From NCBI RefSeq assembly GCF_001653235.2, contig NC_035790.1, positions 3,038,001 to 3,102,000 on the forward strand: 64,000 bases of DNA. Reading direction: 5' to 3'. How positions within the stretch are numbered: the first letter of the stretch is position 1; each line of letters opens with the position of its first letter. Both the position numbers and the translations under genes were made by a program. This DNA comes from Pochonia chlamydosporia 170 (Eukaryota; Ascomycota; Sordariomycetes; Hypocreales; Clavicipitaceae). Shown here piece by piece: positions 11,274 to 23,924 of this stretch. The notes beneath the pieces were generated by a model, which made no database searches, was not told the DNA's origin, and worked only from the letters and a program-made list of their open reading frames with translations.

Positions 11274-14200
11274 ATGGTGCGCCTTCGAGAAGTGCCACGA
11301 ACGGCCACTTTTGCCTGGTCTCCGGGCTCAGAAAAGCCTCTCCTGGTCACTGGCACTCGTGCTGGTGCTGTGGATGCTGATTTCTCTGACGAGAGCAAAC
11401 TGGAGCTTTGGGATCTGTCCCTCGATGACCAGCAGCAAGGCTTGGAGCTCCAACCCCTAGCCAGCATCAAGACTGAGTCCAGGTATAGCGCAGAAGCTTC
11501 AACTACCGGATGAAACAAGCAAACTGACTGGAAACTAGGTTCTACGACATCGCTTGGGGCCCTGCCGATTCTGACCACCCTAAGGGTATCATCGCCGGTG
11601 CTCTGGAGAATGGCTCTCTGGAGCTCTGGGACGCCGAGAAGCTCGAAGCTGGTGCCTCCGATGCCCTTATCTCGCAGACCAACAAGCACACCGGTGCTAT
11701 CAAGGCGTTGCAGTTCAATCCGTTAAAACCGCAGATTCTGGCTACCGCCGGAGCCAAGGGCGAGCTGTACATTTTCGACATCAACGACATTGAGAACCCG
11801 TTTAGGCTTGGTAACGTCGCCGCTCGATCTGACGATATCGAATGCTTAGCATGGAATCGAAAGGTGTCTCACATCTTAGCCACTGGCGGAGCCGGAGGCT
11901 TTGTCACCGTATGGGATCTCAAGACCAAGAAGGCGTCGCTTACTCTCAACAACAATCGAAAGCCTGTAAGCGCCATTGCTTGGGACCCGAACAACTCTAC
12001 CAAGCTCCTGACAGCTACCCCGGACGACAACACACCCGTCATTCTATTATGGGACCTGCGCAACTCTAATGCCCCTGAGAGAACTCTCCAGGGACATGAG
12101 CAAGGCATCCTGTCTTTGTCGTGGTGCAGTCAAGACAGCGATCTTCTCCTGTCGTCTGGAAAAGATAATCGTACGCTGGTTTGGAACCCTCAGACTGGAG
12201 AGAAGTTTGGCGAGTTGCCTGAGATGACCAACTGGACTTTCCAGACCCGGTTCAACCCTCACAACCCCAACCTGTCTGCGACGGCGAGCTTCGACGGCAA
12301 GATCACCATCCAAACCTTGCAGAACACCAACCCGGACACCTCTCAAACCCCGGCGGAGAAAAATTTGGATGGAGAGGAATTCTTTCGAGCTGCTCAAACC
12401 CAGCCGCAGGGTGCATCTTGGTCCCTCACCAAAGCACCCAAGTGGCTTGAACGTCCTGTTGGTGCTACATTTGCTTTCGGTGGTAAGATTGTGATTTTCA
12501 AGGCGAATCCATCGCAGCCTGGACAGAAGCGCTCCTCCAAGATTGCCATTGCCAAGTTTTCTGCTGATGCCGATGTGTCCGAGGCGAGTGAGAAGTTTCA
12601 GACCGCGCTCGGAACTGGCGATGTGACCGCCATTTGTGATGAGCGTGTCCAACAGGCTCAGACTGAGGAAGAAAAGGCAGACTGGAAAGTCATGGAGACA
12701 CTGGCTGGAAACAACCCGCGAGGACAGATTATCGAATATCTCGGTTTCAAGGAAGAAGATCTCGTCAATGGCGAATCCAAGGCAGAAGCTGACAGTGACG
12801 ACAAAAAGACCGGGCCTAAGACTGAAGAGGATGGCGAGGAGAAGAGGAAGGAAGTTTCCGACTTCTTTGGCGGAGATGACGGAGATGATTTCCTTTCCAG
12901 TGTTGCCGCGACCAAGGGAACTAAGACAGACAATCCTTTCCAGCTGTTCGCTGATGGAGATACTTCCGTTGAAAAGGATGTCACCAAGGCATTAATGTTG
13001 GGTAATTTTGCCAAAGCTACCGACATTTGTCTCAAGGAGGATCGAGTTGCAGACGCCTTTTTGATAGCCAATTGCGGTGGCCAGGAGCTCGTCGACAAAG
13101 TTCAATCCGCCTACCTTGCCAAGAAGAGTGGTGTGCCTAGCTACATGCGACTGCTCGGGTCCGTTATTGCCAAGAACCTTTGGGACGTTGTGTATAATGC
13201 CGATCTTGACGGATGGAAAGAAACCATGGCGATTCTCTGCACCTTTTCTGACCCAGCTGAATTTCCAGACCTTTGTGAAGCCCTGGGTGACCGTATCCAA
13301 GAAAATGGCTCCAGAAAAGATGCCTCATTCTGCTATCTTGTTGGCTCCAGGCTTGAAAAGGTCGTGTCCATCTGGGCTGCTGAGCTTGAGGAAGCAGAGA
13401 AAGAGGGTATGAAGGACGCCACTGGAGGCTCAACTTTCTCTGTTCACGTCAAATCGCTCCAAAACTTTATTGAGAAGGTCACCGTCTTCCGTCACGTCAC
13501 CAAGTTCCAGGATGCCGAACAGAGCCAGACCTCTGATTGGAAATTGGCCGCCCTGTACGACAAGTACACTGAGTATGCTGATATTCTAGCCAGCCATGGC
13601 CAGCTTGAGGTGGCGCAGAAATATCTCGACCTCCTGCCGTCCAGCTACCCTGCCGCTGAAATCGCTAGAAACCGCGTCAAGCTTGCAACCAAGAAGCCCG
13701 CCGCCCAGCCTGCAGCCCGCCCTTCCACCAGACAGGTAACCGCCAGTGCAGCAGGCCGAACTTCACAGCCTACGCTCGGTTATGGTACTCCTCAGCCGGC
13801 AACCACCCCATCGACAACGACGAATCTGTATGGCGGCTACGGCCAGCCTCAGGCTCCGTTAGCCCAGGCCCAGCAATATCAACCACAGAACCAGTTTCAG
13901 CCTCAGGGGTATCAGCCTTCCATGGGATATCAACCGCCAACTCAGCCCGCTTATGGAGGAGGTATGGTTCCTCCACCCCCTATGGCCGGTGGCCCTCCCC
14001 GGAGCTCCTCGTCCACGCCGTCTGCCCCCCCTCCCAGCAGAGCTAAGAACATGGACAACTGGAACGATGTTCCTATGGTGACCAAGGCGGTGCCTAGGAG
14101 ATCTACTCCAGCTGCTCCTATCACATCTCCCTTCCCCGGATCGGCGAGTCCGACTGGAGGGCCAACGGCACCACCCCCTGGGCCTCCTCCTCCCGGCGGT

Positions 14201-15125
14201 TACGGACGAACAGGTTCACCAGCACCGCCTCCCCCGAGAGGCCCGGCACCTCCTCGTGTGCAGTCACCTCTGACTGGACATACGCATGGCGTTCCTCCCC
14301 CCAGACCATCATCAACCGCCAACCAATATGCCCCTCCCGCACCACAGCCCGGTGCCGTGCCATCGCCCGTCCCCCAAATAGTCCCCCGAACGGCGTCTCC
14401 TTACAACGCGCCTCCAGCGGGAGCACCTCCGTCAAACCGATATGCTCCAGCTCCCGCTGCTCAACAAGCCAACCAACCTCCGTCATCTATGGCCCCTCCT
14501 CCCGCCGCTGGCAGCAGACCGCCGCCTCCAGCAAACCCTTATGGCGCTCCTCCTCAACAAACTCCACCCCCTGGCCAGTATGCTCCCTCACCATATGCTC
14601 CTCAGCAAGCTCAAGCCGCTGGCCCCCCTCCTACCGGGCCGCCTCCGTCAGGACCGCCGCCTTCCAACCACCCACAGGCTACACCACCGCCTCCAAAGGC
14701 TGCCGCTCCTCCTGCAAAAGCGAAGCACCCTGCTGGCGACCGGTCGCATATCCCAGCCAATGCGCAGCGTCTCGTTGACGTTCTGAGCCAAGACATGCAG
14801 CGTATTGCGGCCAAGGCTCCTGCGACTTTCGCCCCTCAGGTTAAAGACACCCAAAAGAGGCTGAACTTGCTCTTTGATCATCTTAACAACGAGGAGCTAG
14901 TTCAACCGCCTACCATCGACCAGCTTACGCGGCTGGCAGATGCGATCCAAGGCAAAGACTATGCTGCTGCTCAGAAGTTGCAGGTTGAGATTCAGCGAGA
15001 CAAGACAGAAGAGTGTGGCAATTGGATGGTAAGTGTCGGTAACTATAAGTCGGAAGTGAACTTGTGCTAACAGATGATAGGTCGGTGTCAAGCGTCTCAT
15101 TAGCATGAGCAAAGCAACCCCTTGA
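11274..15125 (+). CDS. SEC31: COPII outer-coat protein Sec31
   Basis: Three exons, 11274-11482, 11539-15028 and 15081-15125, give 1247 aa. Sec31 pairs with Sec13 to form the outer cage of COPII vesicles leaving the endoplasmic reticulum. The N-terminal WD40 propeller starts at [17 protein letters not shown] and includes repeats such as [28 protein letters not shown] and [18 protein letters not shown] helical ACE1 region follows (FQLFADGD to [19 protein letters not shown]). Next come about 400 residues of Pro/Gln-rich disorder that bind Sar1/Sec23, and a C-terminal helical domain (AATFAPQV to the end). The 45-nt last exon is needed to give [13 protein letters not shown]; read-through adds an unrelated tail. 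The acceptor gatag is chosen over the nearer ctaacag because only it yields the family C-terminus. Confidence 0.96.
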
Positions 15126-16452
15126 TTAATTTGACATAATAAAGCACGAGTTCATTGAAAAGTTTGGTACATGCAGAAACTATGCAAATGGATGACCGGC
15201 AGAAAATGGAACTGCGGATGACGTCTTACGGTGAACATGGTGAATACGGTGAAACGTGGGTGGTCAAAAGGATAGATGAAAAATATATTTGCCATTAGGC
15301 ACTTGTGCTGTTGCACTTCATGGTTACTGTCTGTACTTTCTTTGCATACCCAATTGTTTCATTCATGGCCCTAAGTGACAGTAATGCGCTGTACAAGTCC
15401 AACGTTGTACCTGGTCCCATCGATAGGGGCTATATGTAATAAGAACGGAGGGGGCGTGGTAGGACTACGCCTTGTACGGTGTAACCAGGAAATGCGGTCT
15501 AAGTAGTAGGGTACACCACACACACAATTCTTCCGACCAACAAATCGTGAGCGCAATGAATCTACCGCGAGGGAGCATTCATGTACCCACGACAGATGTG
15601 CCGTCGGGGAGCTAACACGGAAATCTCTGTAGCGGACGAGGTAGGCTGTCCAAGGCTATCATCACAAGCCATGCTACCAGCGGATGACAACAGCACACAC
15701 TGTCACTAGCACGGCATTCATTGACATTATTTGGATGTGGAACGGCCGATGTCGAAGTTACAATTGTCGTAGCTCATTTTGGGCGTCATCTGGCAAGTCT
15801 AGATATGGTTCTTCCATTGGGCATTCAGTCGATCGACCAGACAAACATCAGCCACCGCTCGAGATGAAATCCCCCGCTACTTCCACTGAAACAAGCATAA
15901 ACATGGACAAGAGAATGTAGGCCGCAACCATGGTTTTCCTCAACCTCACCGACCGACGGTCTTGGAAAAGAGGGGCGGAATATAGTGCCTCTGGCGACCA
16001 CATGGCTCGAGTTGCCTTGCGACAACGAACCATGCAGCTATACCAGTTGATCTTGGACCTGTCGATAGGATGATTGACACCATAGCAAGTTGATGGCTCC
16101 ATGGAGTTATCGAGCTGCACAGCAATCGACCTTGGACTTCCGTAGAAGCAAGGGACCGCTGGGCACAGATCCGTGATATGGAAGAAGAAGAGGAAAAGCG
16201 AGGCAGAGAAATTTTGGACCTTGATAAAGGTGTCTGGGAAAATTTTGGTGGGTCCAATCACGTGTGCCCGCGTTGTTGGCTGGGTCTGAGCAGTGAACCT
16301 GGACGTCGCACGACCAGATCCACCTTTGCAGTTGCAGCCTTTCCCAGATCAAGTTGTAAATGATTGCCTTGCGCCGCGGGTATAGAGCAATCTTTGCGGC
16401 TAGGTTGCGTCAGTAATCGTTCTCCCACAGCTTTTGTTCCCAGGAATACATC
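15126..16452. other. 1.3 kb intergenic region, SEC31 3' side and SNU66 promoter
   Basis: Open frames on the minus strand (15848-16261) are compositionally odd and overlap each other in two frames. No family match. Nothing else seen. Confidence 0.5.
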
Positions 16453-18393
16453 ATGGATGCCGCAACGATTGAAGAAACGAACCGCATTAGGGTGTCGCTG
16501 GGCATGAAGCCTCTGCCTGTCCCCGGTGCCGCCTCACAAGCTGATGCATCCTCAGCGTCCAAAGATGAAGAGGCAGCAAGTACCCTCGAGAGTCGACAGG
16601 CTGAGTCATATGAAAACTACAAAAAGCATCAAGAGGCAGAGGCTGCGAAGAAGAAGCGCGAGGACAGAGCTGCAGCAATTCGAAAGGCTCGAGATGAAGC
16701 ACAGCGCCTCGCCGTCCTAGAGGGTAAGGGTCTTGGGGAGGAGGATGACAAGGGCGATATGGATGCCAAGGCATGGCTTACGGGTCAGAAGAAGAGACAA
16801 AAGAAGATTGATAAAGCGAGAAAACTCGAAGCAGAGTTGGCTGCAGCTGAAGCGGCAGCCGCAGCCGCCGTACAATACACTTCCAAGGATCTTGCCGGTA
16901 TTAAAGTCGCACACGACACGTCAGAATTCTTGGGTGGCGAAGATCAGGTTCTCACCCTAAAAGACACTACAATCGACGAAAACGAAGAAGAGGGCGATGA
17001 GCTAGAAAATTTGGGAATGCGTGAACAAGAAAGGCTGGGCGAGAGACTCGACCTCAAGAAGAACCGAGGATATAACCCGAATGATGACGAAGAAGGCCAA
17101 GGCGGAATTCTGGCCCAATACGATGATGAGATTTACGGAAAGAAGGGCAAGAAGTTCACACTCGATGCCAGCGGGACCATTGCAGAGCTTGCTGATATCC
17201 TTGGCGAGCCCGCTCAAAAAGCCGGCAAAGCCACTGTCAGTCTCGACGACATCATTGGTGATGCGCCTGTGTCTTCCGACTACCTTGCTCCGTCAGAAAT
17301 CAAGGTGAAGAAGCCCAAAAAGAAAAAGTCCAAGGGCACGAGACAAAAGCAGCACGATGAAGACGATATATTCCCTCTGGAACCCCCAGGAGACAGCAAC
17401 AGCATGGATTTGGACGACACAGAGACTAAACACAAGAAACGAAAAGCAGAGTCCGATACATTTGTAGACGACGACGATCTCCAAGCGTCATTAGCACTTC
17501 AAAGGAAGAGTGCACTTAAGAAAAGAAAGAAGGCTAGACCCGAGGACATTGCAAAACAACTCAAAGAGGAAGACGACGACGCAGAAGAAGAAGCAAATGG
17601 CCCGAGCGAAGATGGCGGGTTAGTAATTGGAGAAATATCAGAATTTGTGTCCGGCCTGAGCAAGCGAGACGACGAGGAAGAGAAGAAGCCAAGACGTCGT
17701 AGAACGCAAACCCGCAGTCCAGGTCTTCCCGAAGACTACCCCATGGAGAACAGCAACGACGAAGACCAACCTGCCATCGAGGAAGAACCCGTACCGCCCC
17801 AAGCAGAAGAAGAAGAAGCCGGCGTCGATGAAGAAAAGACCATCGGCTCCGGCATGGGCGCTGCACTCTCCCTCCTCCGTGAACGTGGTCTCATCGAAGG
17901 GTCCCGCGATACAGACTACGACGCCTATCGCTCCCGCGAAGAATTCCTCTCCCGCAAACGCCTCCTCGAAGAAGAACTCGACGACCAGACCCGTCTACAG
18001 CGTGAACGAGACCGCGCATCAGGCCGCCTAGACCGCATGTCCGTCCGCGAGCGTGAAGACTGGGCCCGCCAGCAAAACATGTGGCGAGATCAACAGCAAT
18101 CCCGACGCATGGCGGAGCTCTTCTCTGCAAACTACAAGCCCAATGTTGAGCTGCGGTACACCGACGACCATGGTCGTTCGCTCGACCAAAAGGAAGCATT
18201 CAAGCACCTAAGTCACCAGTTCCACGGGAAGGGCAGCGGGAAGGGCAAGACAGAGAAGCGCCTTAAAAAGATTGAAGATGAGAAGCGGAGAGAGGCACAG
18301 AGTCTCTTTGACGCCGGCAGGGATAGCGGTATGAGCGCCGCTACGGCGCAGCAGTTGAAGAAGAGACGGGAAGCCGGTGTACGACTTGGATGA
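16453..18393 (+). CDS. SNU66: U4/U6.U5 tri-snRNP protein Snu66/SART1
   Basis: A single-exon gene of 646 aa. The N-terminus starts at MDAATIEETNRIRVSLGMKP, the canonical SART1/Snu66 beginning, where I-x-x-x-N-x-x-R-x-x-L-G-x-x-P-L-P recurs. Long charged coiled-coil segments follow (QEAEAAKKKREDRAAA; MDAKAWLTGQKKRQKKIDKA), then TSKDLAGIKVAHDTSEF and the typical ENVGMREQERLGERLDLK-type patch, here with LENLG. The C-terminus has a family block, IGSGMGAALSLLRERGLIEG, then VELRYTDDHGRSLDQKEAF. Snu66 holds the tri-snRNP together and binds Hub1 through N-terminal HIND motifs. I did not see a clear pair of HIND motifs, so Hub1 binding is open. Confidence 0.93.
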   Translation: MDAATIEETNRIRVSLGMKPLPVPGAASQADASSASKDEEAASTLESRQAESYENYKKHQEAEAAKKKREDRAAAIRKARDEAQRLAVLEGKGLGEEDDKGDMDAKAWLTGQKKRQKKIDKARKLEAELAAAEAAAAAAVQYTSKDLAGIKVAHDTSEFLGGEDQVLTLKDTTIDENEEEGDELENLGMREQERLGERLDLKKNRGYNPNDDEEGQGGILAQYDDEIYGKKGKKFTLDASGTIAELADILGEPAQKAGKATVSLDDIIGDAPVSSDYLAPSEIKVKKPKKKKSKGTRQKQHDEDDIFPLEPPGDSNSMDLDDTETKHKKRKAESDTFVDDDDLQASLALQRKSALKKRKKARPEDIAKQLKEEDDDAEEEANGPSEDGGLVIGEISEFVSGLSKRDDEEEKKPRRRRTQTRSPGLPEDYPMENSNDEDQPAIEEEPVPPQAEEEEAGVDEEKTIGSGMGAALSLLRERGLIEGSRDTDYDAYRSREEFLSRKRLLEEELDDQTRLQRERDRASGRLDRMSVREREDWARQQNMWRDQQQSRRMAELFSANYKPNVELRYTDDHGRSLDQKEAFKHLSHQFHGKGSGKGKTEKRLKKIEDEKRREAQSLFDAGRDSGMSAATAQQLKKRREAGVRLG

Positions 18394-19055
18394 TTCGGGA
18401 CTTATTGTACAACAGCGGATTGCACGGGGCTGCAAGGATAATAGATGCCAAAGGTGCTGATACCCTTTATCTTTCTATGTTTCATGGTGCTGACACGTGC
18501 TAATTAGAATGACTAAGGTATGTATCGTAGTTTTGTGTCTGAGTTGTGAGCGTCTTCACTTTGTAGATTTTGTGACCCCTTTGTTTGACATTGTGAATTT
18601 TTATACATGAAGCTGTTGTGTTTGCTCATCTATGTACTGCCCCTAAAGCACTTAGGTACCTAGGTAGGTATGGAAAACAATTCCATTGCACGTACGATTA
18701 CGTCGATCTTAACCCTGTATATGGACAAGCTATTTCTCTGGCTACCACCTCGTAACTAACGCCAGTCATTTTATCGAGTATGAAGAGGTCAGATCTTCTG
18801 ACGGTTGCACATGTTTCTCAAGCCAAGACACGAGGAAATGCCACAAGATTCCACTTAAAAATCTCCATATCAGACAGAAATAGAATTCACACATCTAATT
18901 TATAGTAAATACGCCAATACCAACAGTTATATAAACTTGTATCCGCCCAAACCAGTATAAACCCCCCAATATCCGTGCCTGTTCAAACAACGACCAACGC
19001 TAATATCCAGGACCGCTCGTGTATCAAGTTCCAACCAAAACGCCAGCATAATCAT
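18394..19055. other. convergent 3' region of SNU66 and the Tag1-like gene
   Basis: 662 bp of A/T-rich sequence between two facing stops. A TAGGTACC/TAGGTAGGTA cluster lies at about 18654-18672. No gene seen. Confidence 0.45.
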
Positions 19056-21838
19056 TCATAAAGAAACTCTCGCGCCAATCCCTTTACCCACGTAATGAAC
19101 CGTTTCAATCCAATACCCCAGCCTGACTGTGACGTCTGCCACTGCATCCAACTTCAAGCGCCCGCCCAGAGCTTGCTTGATCTTATCAAGCCCCACATGG
19201 TCTGCTGACCATTCAACTGGTAGTTTTGGGGTTTGTGACAGCCCCGGAGGAACTTCGAATGCTTTCCCGTGGACAATTTGGCCTACAGGTTCGGTGTGGT
19301 TGTAGAACGCTGTGGCGTTAATGTACTCTATATATACTGTATCGTGACGCAAGGGCGAGGCAAGTGTGAATGCCGCGGTGGACGAAAAAATGTGGAATGT
19401 GGCATCTCGAATAAAGCCTTCACTCTCCCCATTGTCACCATCTCCTGGTAGGTCTAGCCGTGGCGTTGATACAGTCAGGTTGATTTTTGACAGGGCCTCT
19501 CCAATGATGGGCAACGTTGGGATAGTGTCATTATGCGCTCTCAGCGTAATGGTTGTGTTTTTCCCGGACAAATAGTCCGATAGTAGGTGACGGGCAGCTT
19601 TATGCGCCTTCTCTCCGCCGAATGTATAAGGATCCCATGTAGCCTCCACTATAATGTTTGTGTTATTGCCTGGTTTAAAATGCAGGTTTCTTGTAATAGC
19701 TTCGCCGATCAAAAGCTCATCTTGTAAAATATGAATATTGGCATATGGTACCGATGCCGCGTATGGTGTTGGGTTGCTAATGTTGACTGATGCTTGTAAA
19801 TGTACGCCTGTGCTAGAAGTATTGAGGATATGCACCTCTCCGACCTGCGGATTCAAGGTTGCGAGCGTGTCCCCAGGCACGTCTGCAACGTGTTAGCCAA
19901 GGGGACAGTCGAACGCGAGATTTATGTGCTTTGACATAAAAGTTGGAATGACAAAGAGAAACGTGGTGTCTTTGCCAGGATGGCAAACACTACCACATGG
20001 AAGACGGACGTTTGACAGGGACTTTGCCTGTTGCAGGAACTCCTCGAATGATAAGGTCGCCAAGGACGGTCGATACCTTGGCATCCACGGTGGAATTAAC
20101 GTCGAGGATGATATCTTCGTCGCCAAACAAGAGTTGTTGTATGATGTCCGAGAATGTGTCGCTGTCGGTAATATCGATGGGGGCATTGACGATTCGAGAA
20201 ATCACCTTAAGCAAATCTTCTTCGTCTCCAGGGTGGTTGATTATGCTTGAGGTAGCCTTTTGCCACTCTTCAATGATCAGCCTTCCAAACTTCTTGCCCT
20301 TGTATATGAGGTCACCATTAGCGCGGAGGCTAGTGACTTCAATGTTGATATTCAAGTCGGCAGGAATAGCTGCAAGAGCCTGCACGGTACCTGACACCCT
20401 CGGCTTGCTGTCAGGATCGTTTGGGTCGGCAAACGGGCTGGGCAGCTTGAAGTCCACGTCTTCAAGCGAAAAGTTGCGGAGGAAGTTATCCAAGGATCGG
20501 CCTGGGAACTGGATGGGAACAGTGATACTTTCAATGAACTCCCCAATCCACCGTGGCAGATCGCCGCTCTCTGGCGCCTTTCCGCGGACAAAGACTTCAG
20601 CGTCTTCCCCATGCAGATAACGTTTCATAAAGTTATCGAGAGGGGACAGCTCGCTTGACGGGCATGCTTTGGTAAGTGTTTCTGGCAACTCCCGAACGAT
20701 TCCTTCGGCCTCTACGGTAACATTGGATTTAGGGTGCACTTCAATGGCGCTTGTCACGGCTGAGGCAACCTTGATGTTTGACTGAGACGAGTTACAGTTC
20801 GGTACGAGTACTTCGAATCCGAGAGACGGGATGGTCAACCCGATCGGAAATTCGTTGTAAGCCGTGATGGAGACGTTTGCGCCGACTCCCATCTGACCAT
20901 TCTCGCCAATAGGGACGTCATGGAAAGCGAGGTTTTGGATGGTGTATTCGGGCATAGAGGGAAGCTCATTGGCTGCGAAGCGTTAGCCAGAGTCCATTAG
21001 ATTAGTAGTAGTATACAAGGTATCATTATTTAATAGTCTTTTGTCCAAAATACAAGGAAGCAAAGGTGCGGTAGAGAGATTGACCTTCAAATACCATAGA
21101 TTCCGAAACGTCATGAGTTCCCAGGGGAAAGATGCCTGATTTCAGGCTGACGGCAGTAGCGCCAGTGACCTTGAGTGTGTCGAGATTTCCCTTGAGCCAC
21201 TCGTTGACTACTTTTCGCATTGTGTCCGTATCGCCAGGAGCGAAGTCGGTAACAAAATCCAAATGTGTGATTTGCCCATCGACAAGATTGAGAGTGATGG
21301 GTGGCAGAACCGCAGTTCCAACAAGAGCATCATCGTAGTGAGGCAAATGCACACGCAGTTTGGTCTCTGCGGTGCCAAGTTGTCTCATAATGCCGGTGGC
21401 AAGCCGTCCAATACGGCGTGCATTTTCATCCTGGACTCTTGACCCGTCAAGCTGGAATGTGGCCTTCATACGAGCACGAACCCCATTTGCTGTCAACGAC
21501 TCAATGGACAAGTCTGTTGGCTCCAGGACAACTGCGTTCTCGATATATTGCTGAACAGCCGGTGGCACAACAAAGCCGAGGACCATAACCACGACTACTA
21601 GGGTTGCCAAGATGACCATGGCAATGAGAGACGGCCAGCGTCGTTTCCTTGGCGGCGCCTCATCTTTCTGTGTAGGTTGTGATGTGTCATGGTGATCTTC
21701 GTGGTCGGAGCCTGCGCCAGAACTCCTGCGGTTCGCTAATAGAGGCGACGATTCATTGGGCAAGTCTCTTTCAATCTCATTTTCGTGCTCATCCGCCGCG
21801 GCGAGCAGTGGGGATCTTTCGTCGGAATCGGCGGCCAT
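19056..21838 (-). CDS. Tag1/YLR173W-like vacuolar membrane protein (DUF3712)
   Basis: Three exons, 21838-21085, 20972-20010 and 19882-19056, give 847 aa. A cytosolic N-tail (1-69) is followed by one membrane helix (about 70-92, IAMVILATLVVVVMVLGFVV) and a long lumenal part. That part is built from repeated LEA-like beta domains (for example VSITAYNEFPIGLTIPSLG and VNISNPTPYAASVPYANI) and has many N-x-S/T sites. In budding yeast the related vacuolar protein Tag1 is needed to end autophagy; many fungal entries carry the label pre-rRNA processing protein. The N-tail holds two acidic dileucine motifs (E7-x3-LL, E29-x3-LL), which suit AP-3 sorting to the vacuole. The second donor is uncertain: C|gtccgt keeps the frame and is weak, and a GC donor a few codons upstream would also fit. 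Confidence 0.82.
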
Positions 21839-22670
21839 GGTGGCGATGCTTCAGACCAGAGGCGTTCGGAGGGGCATCGCCTTGCGACAAGGAAGCCGCG
21901 GGGAAACTAGGGTAATTCTAGGTGAAGGAAAAAGGCTGGAAGGAAATTGGAAATGAAGGGGGGGGCGTTTGAAAGACGTAGAAAGAAGATGAATGAGATA
22001 AAATGACCGAGGAGAAGGTCAGAGTGATGATGGTGTAGGTGAGGATGTAGATGCAGGATATCCGGACGAGACGGGCAGTGTCATGGATGCACCACGTCAG
22101 GTCAAGGTCATTCCCGGCATCGCTGTGGTCAGGTCTTGGGCATGACGGATGTCAACTGGTCTCAAAACTCTAGTCTCAACAAGCAAGGCACCAGGGCCGG
22201 CCCACTCTGATTGCGCATGGATGCTGTTGATTGGCCGAATGCCCCTCAGGGACCATCTATTGGCAGTAGTGCCAATTCGATGGATGGATCATTCATCAGA
22301 CATTGACAATGAGCACATGGGCGGGTGCTGGCCACGCGGATCCATTGATATCCCCAACCTGGCAAACAGCAGCTCCCGTACCCTACAGCATCTCGGAGAA
22401 TTTGGTGTTTATGCTACGGAAGCAGTCCATCTATCAAAGTTACAAGTAGCTTAACGGCAAATTGATATATTCCTGGTGTCGCTCTAACTGCTCAAATGAC
22501 TCGCTAATGCCCTGTGCAACCGAGTGTCTGGTTGCCAACAAAACTCGTAAATCCCAAAGCCTATAATGTTACAAGTCCCATACACCCAAGGCATAATTTC
22601 CAGAGAGTCCATCCTCGACATCTATATATTTAATATATTGAAACGCCGGATTGTCGGTCTCTGAAAGGGC
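21839..22670. other. intergenic region, Tag1-like promoter and GT32 3' side
   Basis: 832 bp with a G-run at 21959-21966. The open frame at 22149-22454 has no family features. No gene supported. Confidence 0.5.
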
Positions 22671-23924
22671 TCAGTCACCTCTCCAAGATCCGCGAAAGAG
22701 ATGCTTCATCAATGCTGCATCGGGGATGCTACCGTCATGCGTGCTATGCGAATGCGACTGCCCCATACCAAAGCCATCGATGGTCAAGACAAGAATATCC
22801 CCGTAAAGTTTAGGCTCCGTCATGAAAGACAGGTCTTTGGTGTCATTTAGGCTGGGATCATGCTCCTGCAGCAGCTCAAACACGACATCAGTCCAAGCCG
22901 CTGGTCCAGTCGAGTTCATAACTTCGAAGCTGCTGGGGTTCAACTGACCGATAGACGAATTATGTGTGCTTGCGAGGTCGTCGATAGACCGAAGCGCACG
23001 GGAAACCATGCGTGGGAATACTGGGTGGCCGGGTGCAGCAGCAATTGTCCATTGGCAAAATTGAAGCCAATGCGGGATGTCGGCCCATCCGCCTCCATCA
23101 CGACGGTCAAACTCTATGCCAACAATGAGGCGAACCTTGTCACGCATATTCTTGGGAACCCATAGATCTATGGGCTTGATCGCAAGAGTATCGGTATCGG
23201 TGTACACACCACCCTCGATGGACAGAATGAGATAGCGCAAAAGATCTGACTTCATCCCCACGTTGGTGAGACTGTTGTAGGACTCAACCAAGTGAGTTTG
23301 ATGAGAGTAATGGTCGCGGATGAATTTATCGGCGCCTGCTTTGCCCACCAAGGTGCTTGAGAGAAGAGATGGTTAGCACTATTCACCTTTGCTAGCATTG
23401 TGATATCATATCGGACTGGGTCACAAGACCATACACCGGCCGCTGGTATTCGCAACAAGGGCTTTGAAGGCGGCAAATAGTGTATTGAAAAATCCAGGGT
23501 ACTCTAGTTATGGAAAGGGAACTCACTAGGCGTAGTCCCTGTTCAAGGCAAGCCATGACGCTGTGTCTTTCAGACTCTCAGGGTCTACGGGCTTATCCTC
23601 CTCTTGGTTCTTCTTTGGCAGTTGTATCTGCCAGATTTTTTGGGGGATCAAATGTTGAATGCCTTCAGAAGGGTTTGTGTCCGTTCCGCTATTCCGTTGG
23701 TCCTCTGTTGTTGGCCTTTGCGAATCTTTGGTGCCGTGTTGAGGACTAGGCGGCCGAATCAGCTGGACCCCTAGGCTTCCTAAACTGTCTGATCGAGAGA
23801 AGAGCCAAAGGCATATACCGAGTGCAGACAGACCGATGACGATGAAATTTCTGTACCGACGAAGACAGATACGCTGTAGTAGGTTTACTTGGAAGGAGGC
23901 GCCTTTCGGCTCAAGTGAGTGCAT
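22671..23924 (-). CDS. GT32 glycosyltransferase, Och1-like alpha-1,6-mannosyltransferase
   Basis: Two exons, 23924-23527 and 23355-22671, joined by a 171-nt intron, give 360 aa. It is a type II Golgi protein: a short basic cytosolic end (RRYRN), one signal-anchor helix (about 26-42, FIVIGLSALGICLWLF), a Ser/Thr/Pro stalk, then the catalytic domain. The domain opens at IPQKIWQIQLPKK. The sugar-nucleotide motif is in KSDLLRYLILSIEGGVYTDTD, where the DxD residues bind Mn and GDP-mannose. The patch FDRRDGGGWADIPHWLQFCQWTIAAAPGHPV is typical of the Och1 branch, and the histidine-rich C-terminus (HSHSTHDGSIPDAALMKHLF) matches it. It probably starts or extends N-glycan outer chains. Fungi carry several paralogues, so I give no symbol. 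Confidence 0.88.

Noticed and set aside
22149..22454. 101-aa plus-strand frame between the Tag1-like and GT32 genes
   Set aside because: Short, no motif, and lies across a promoter and a 3' UTR.
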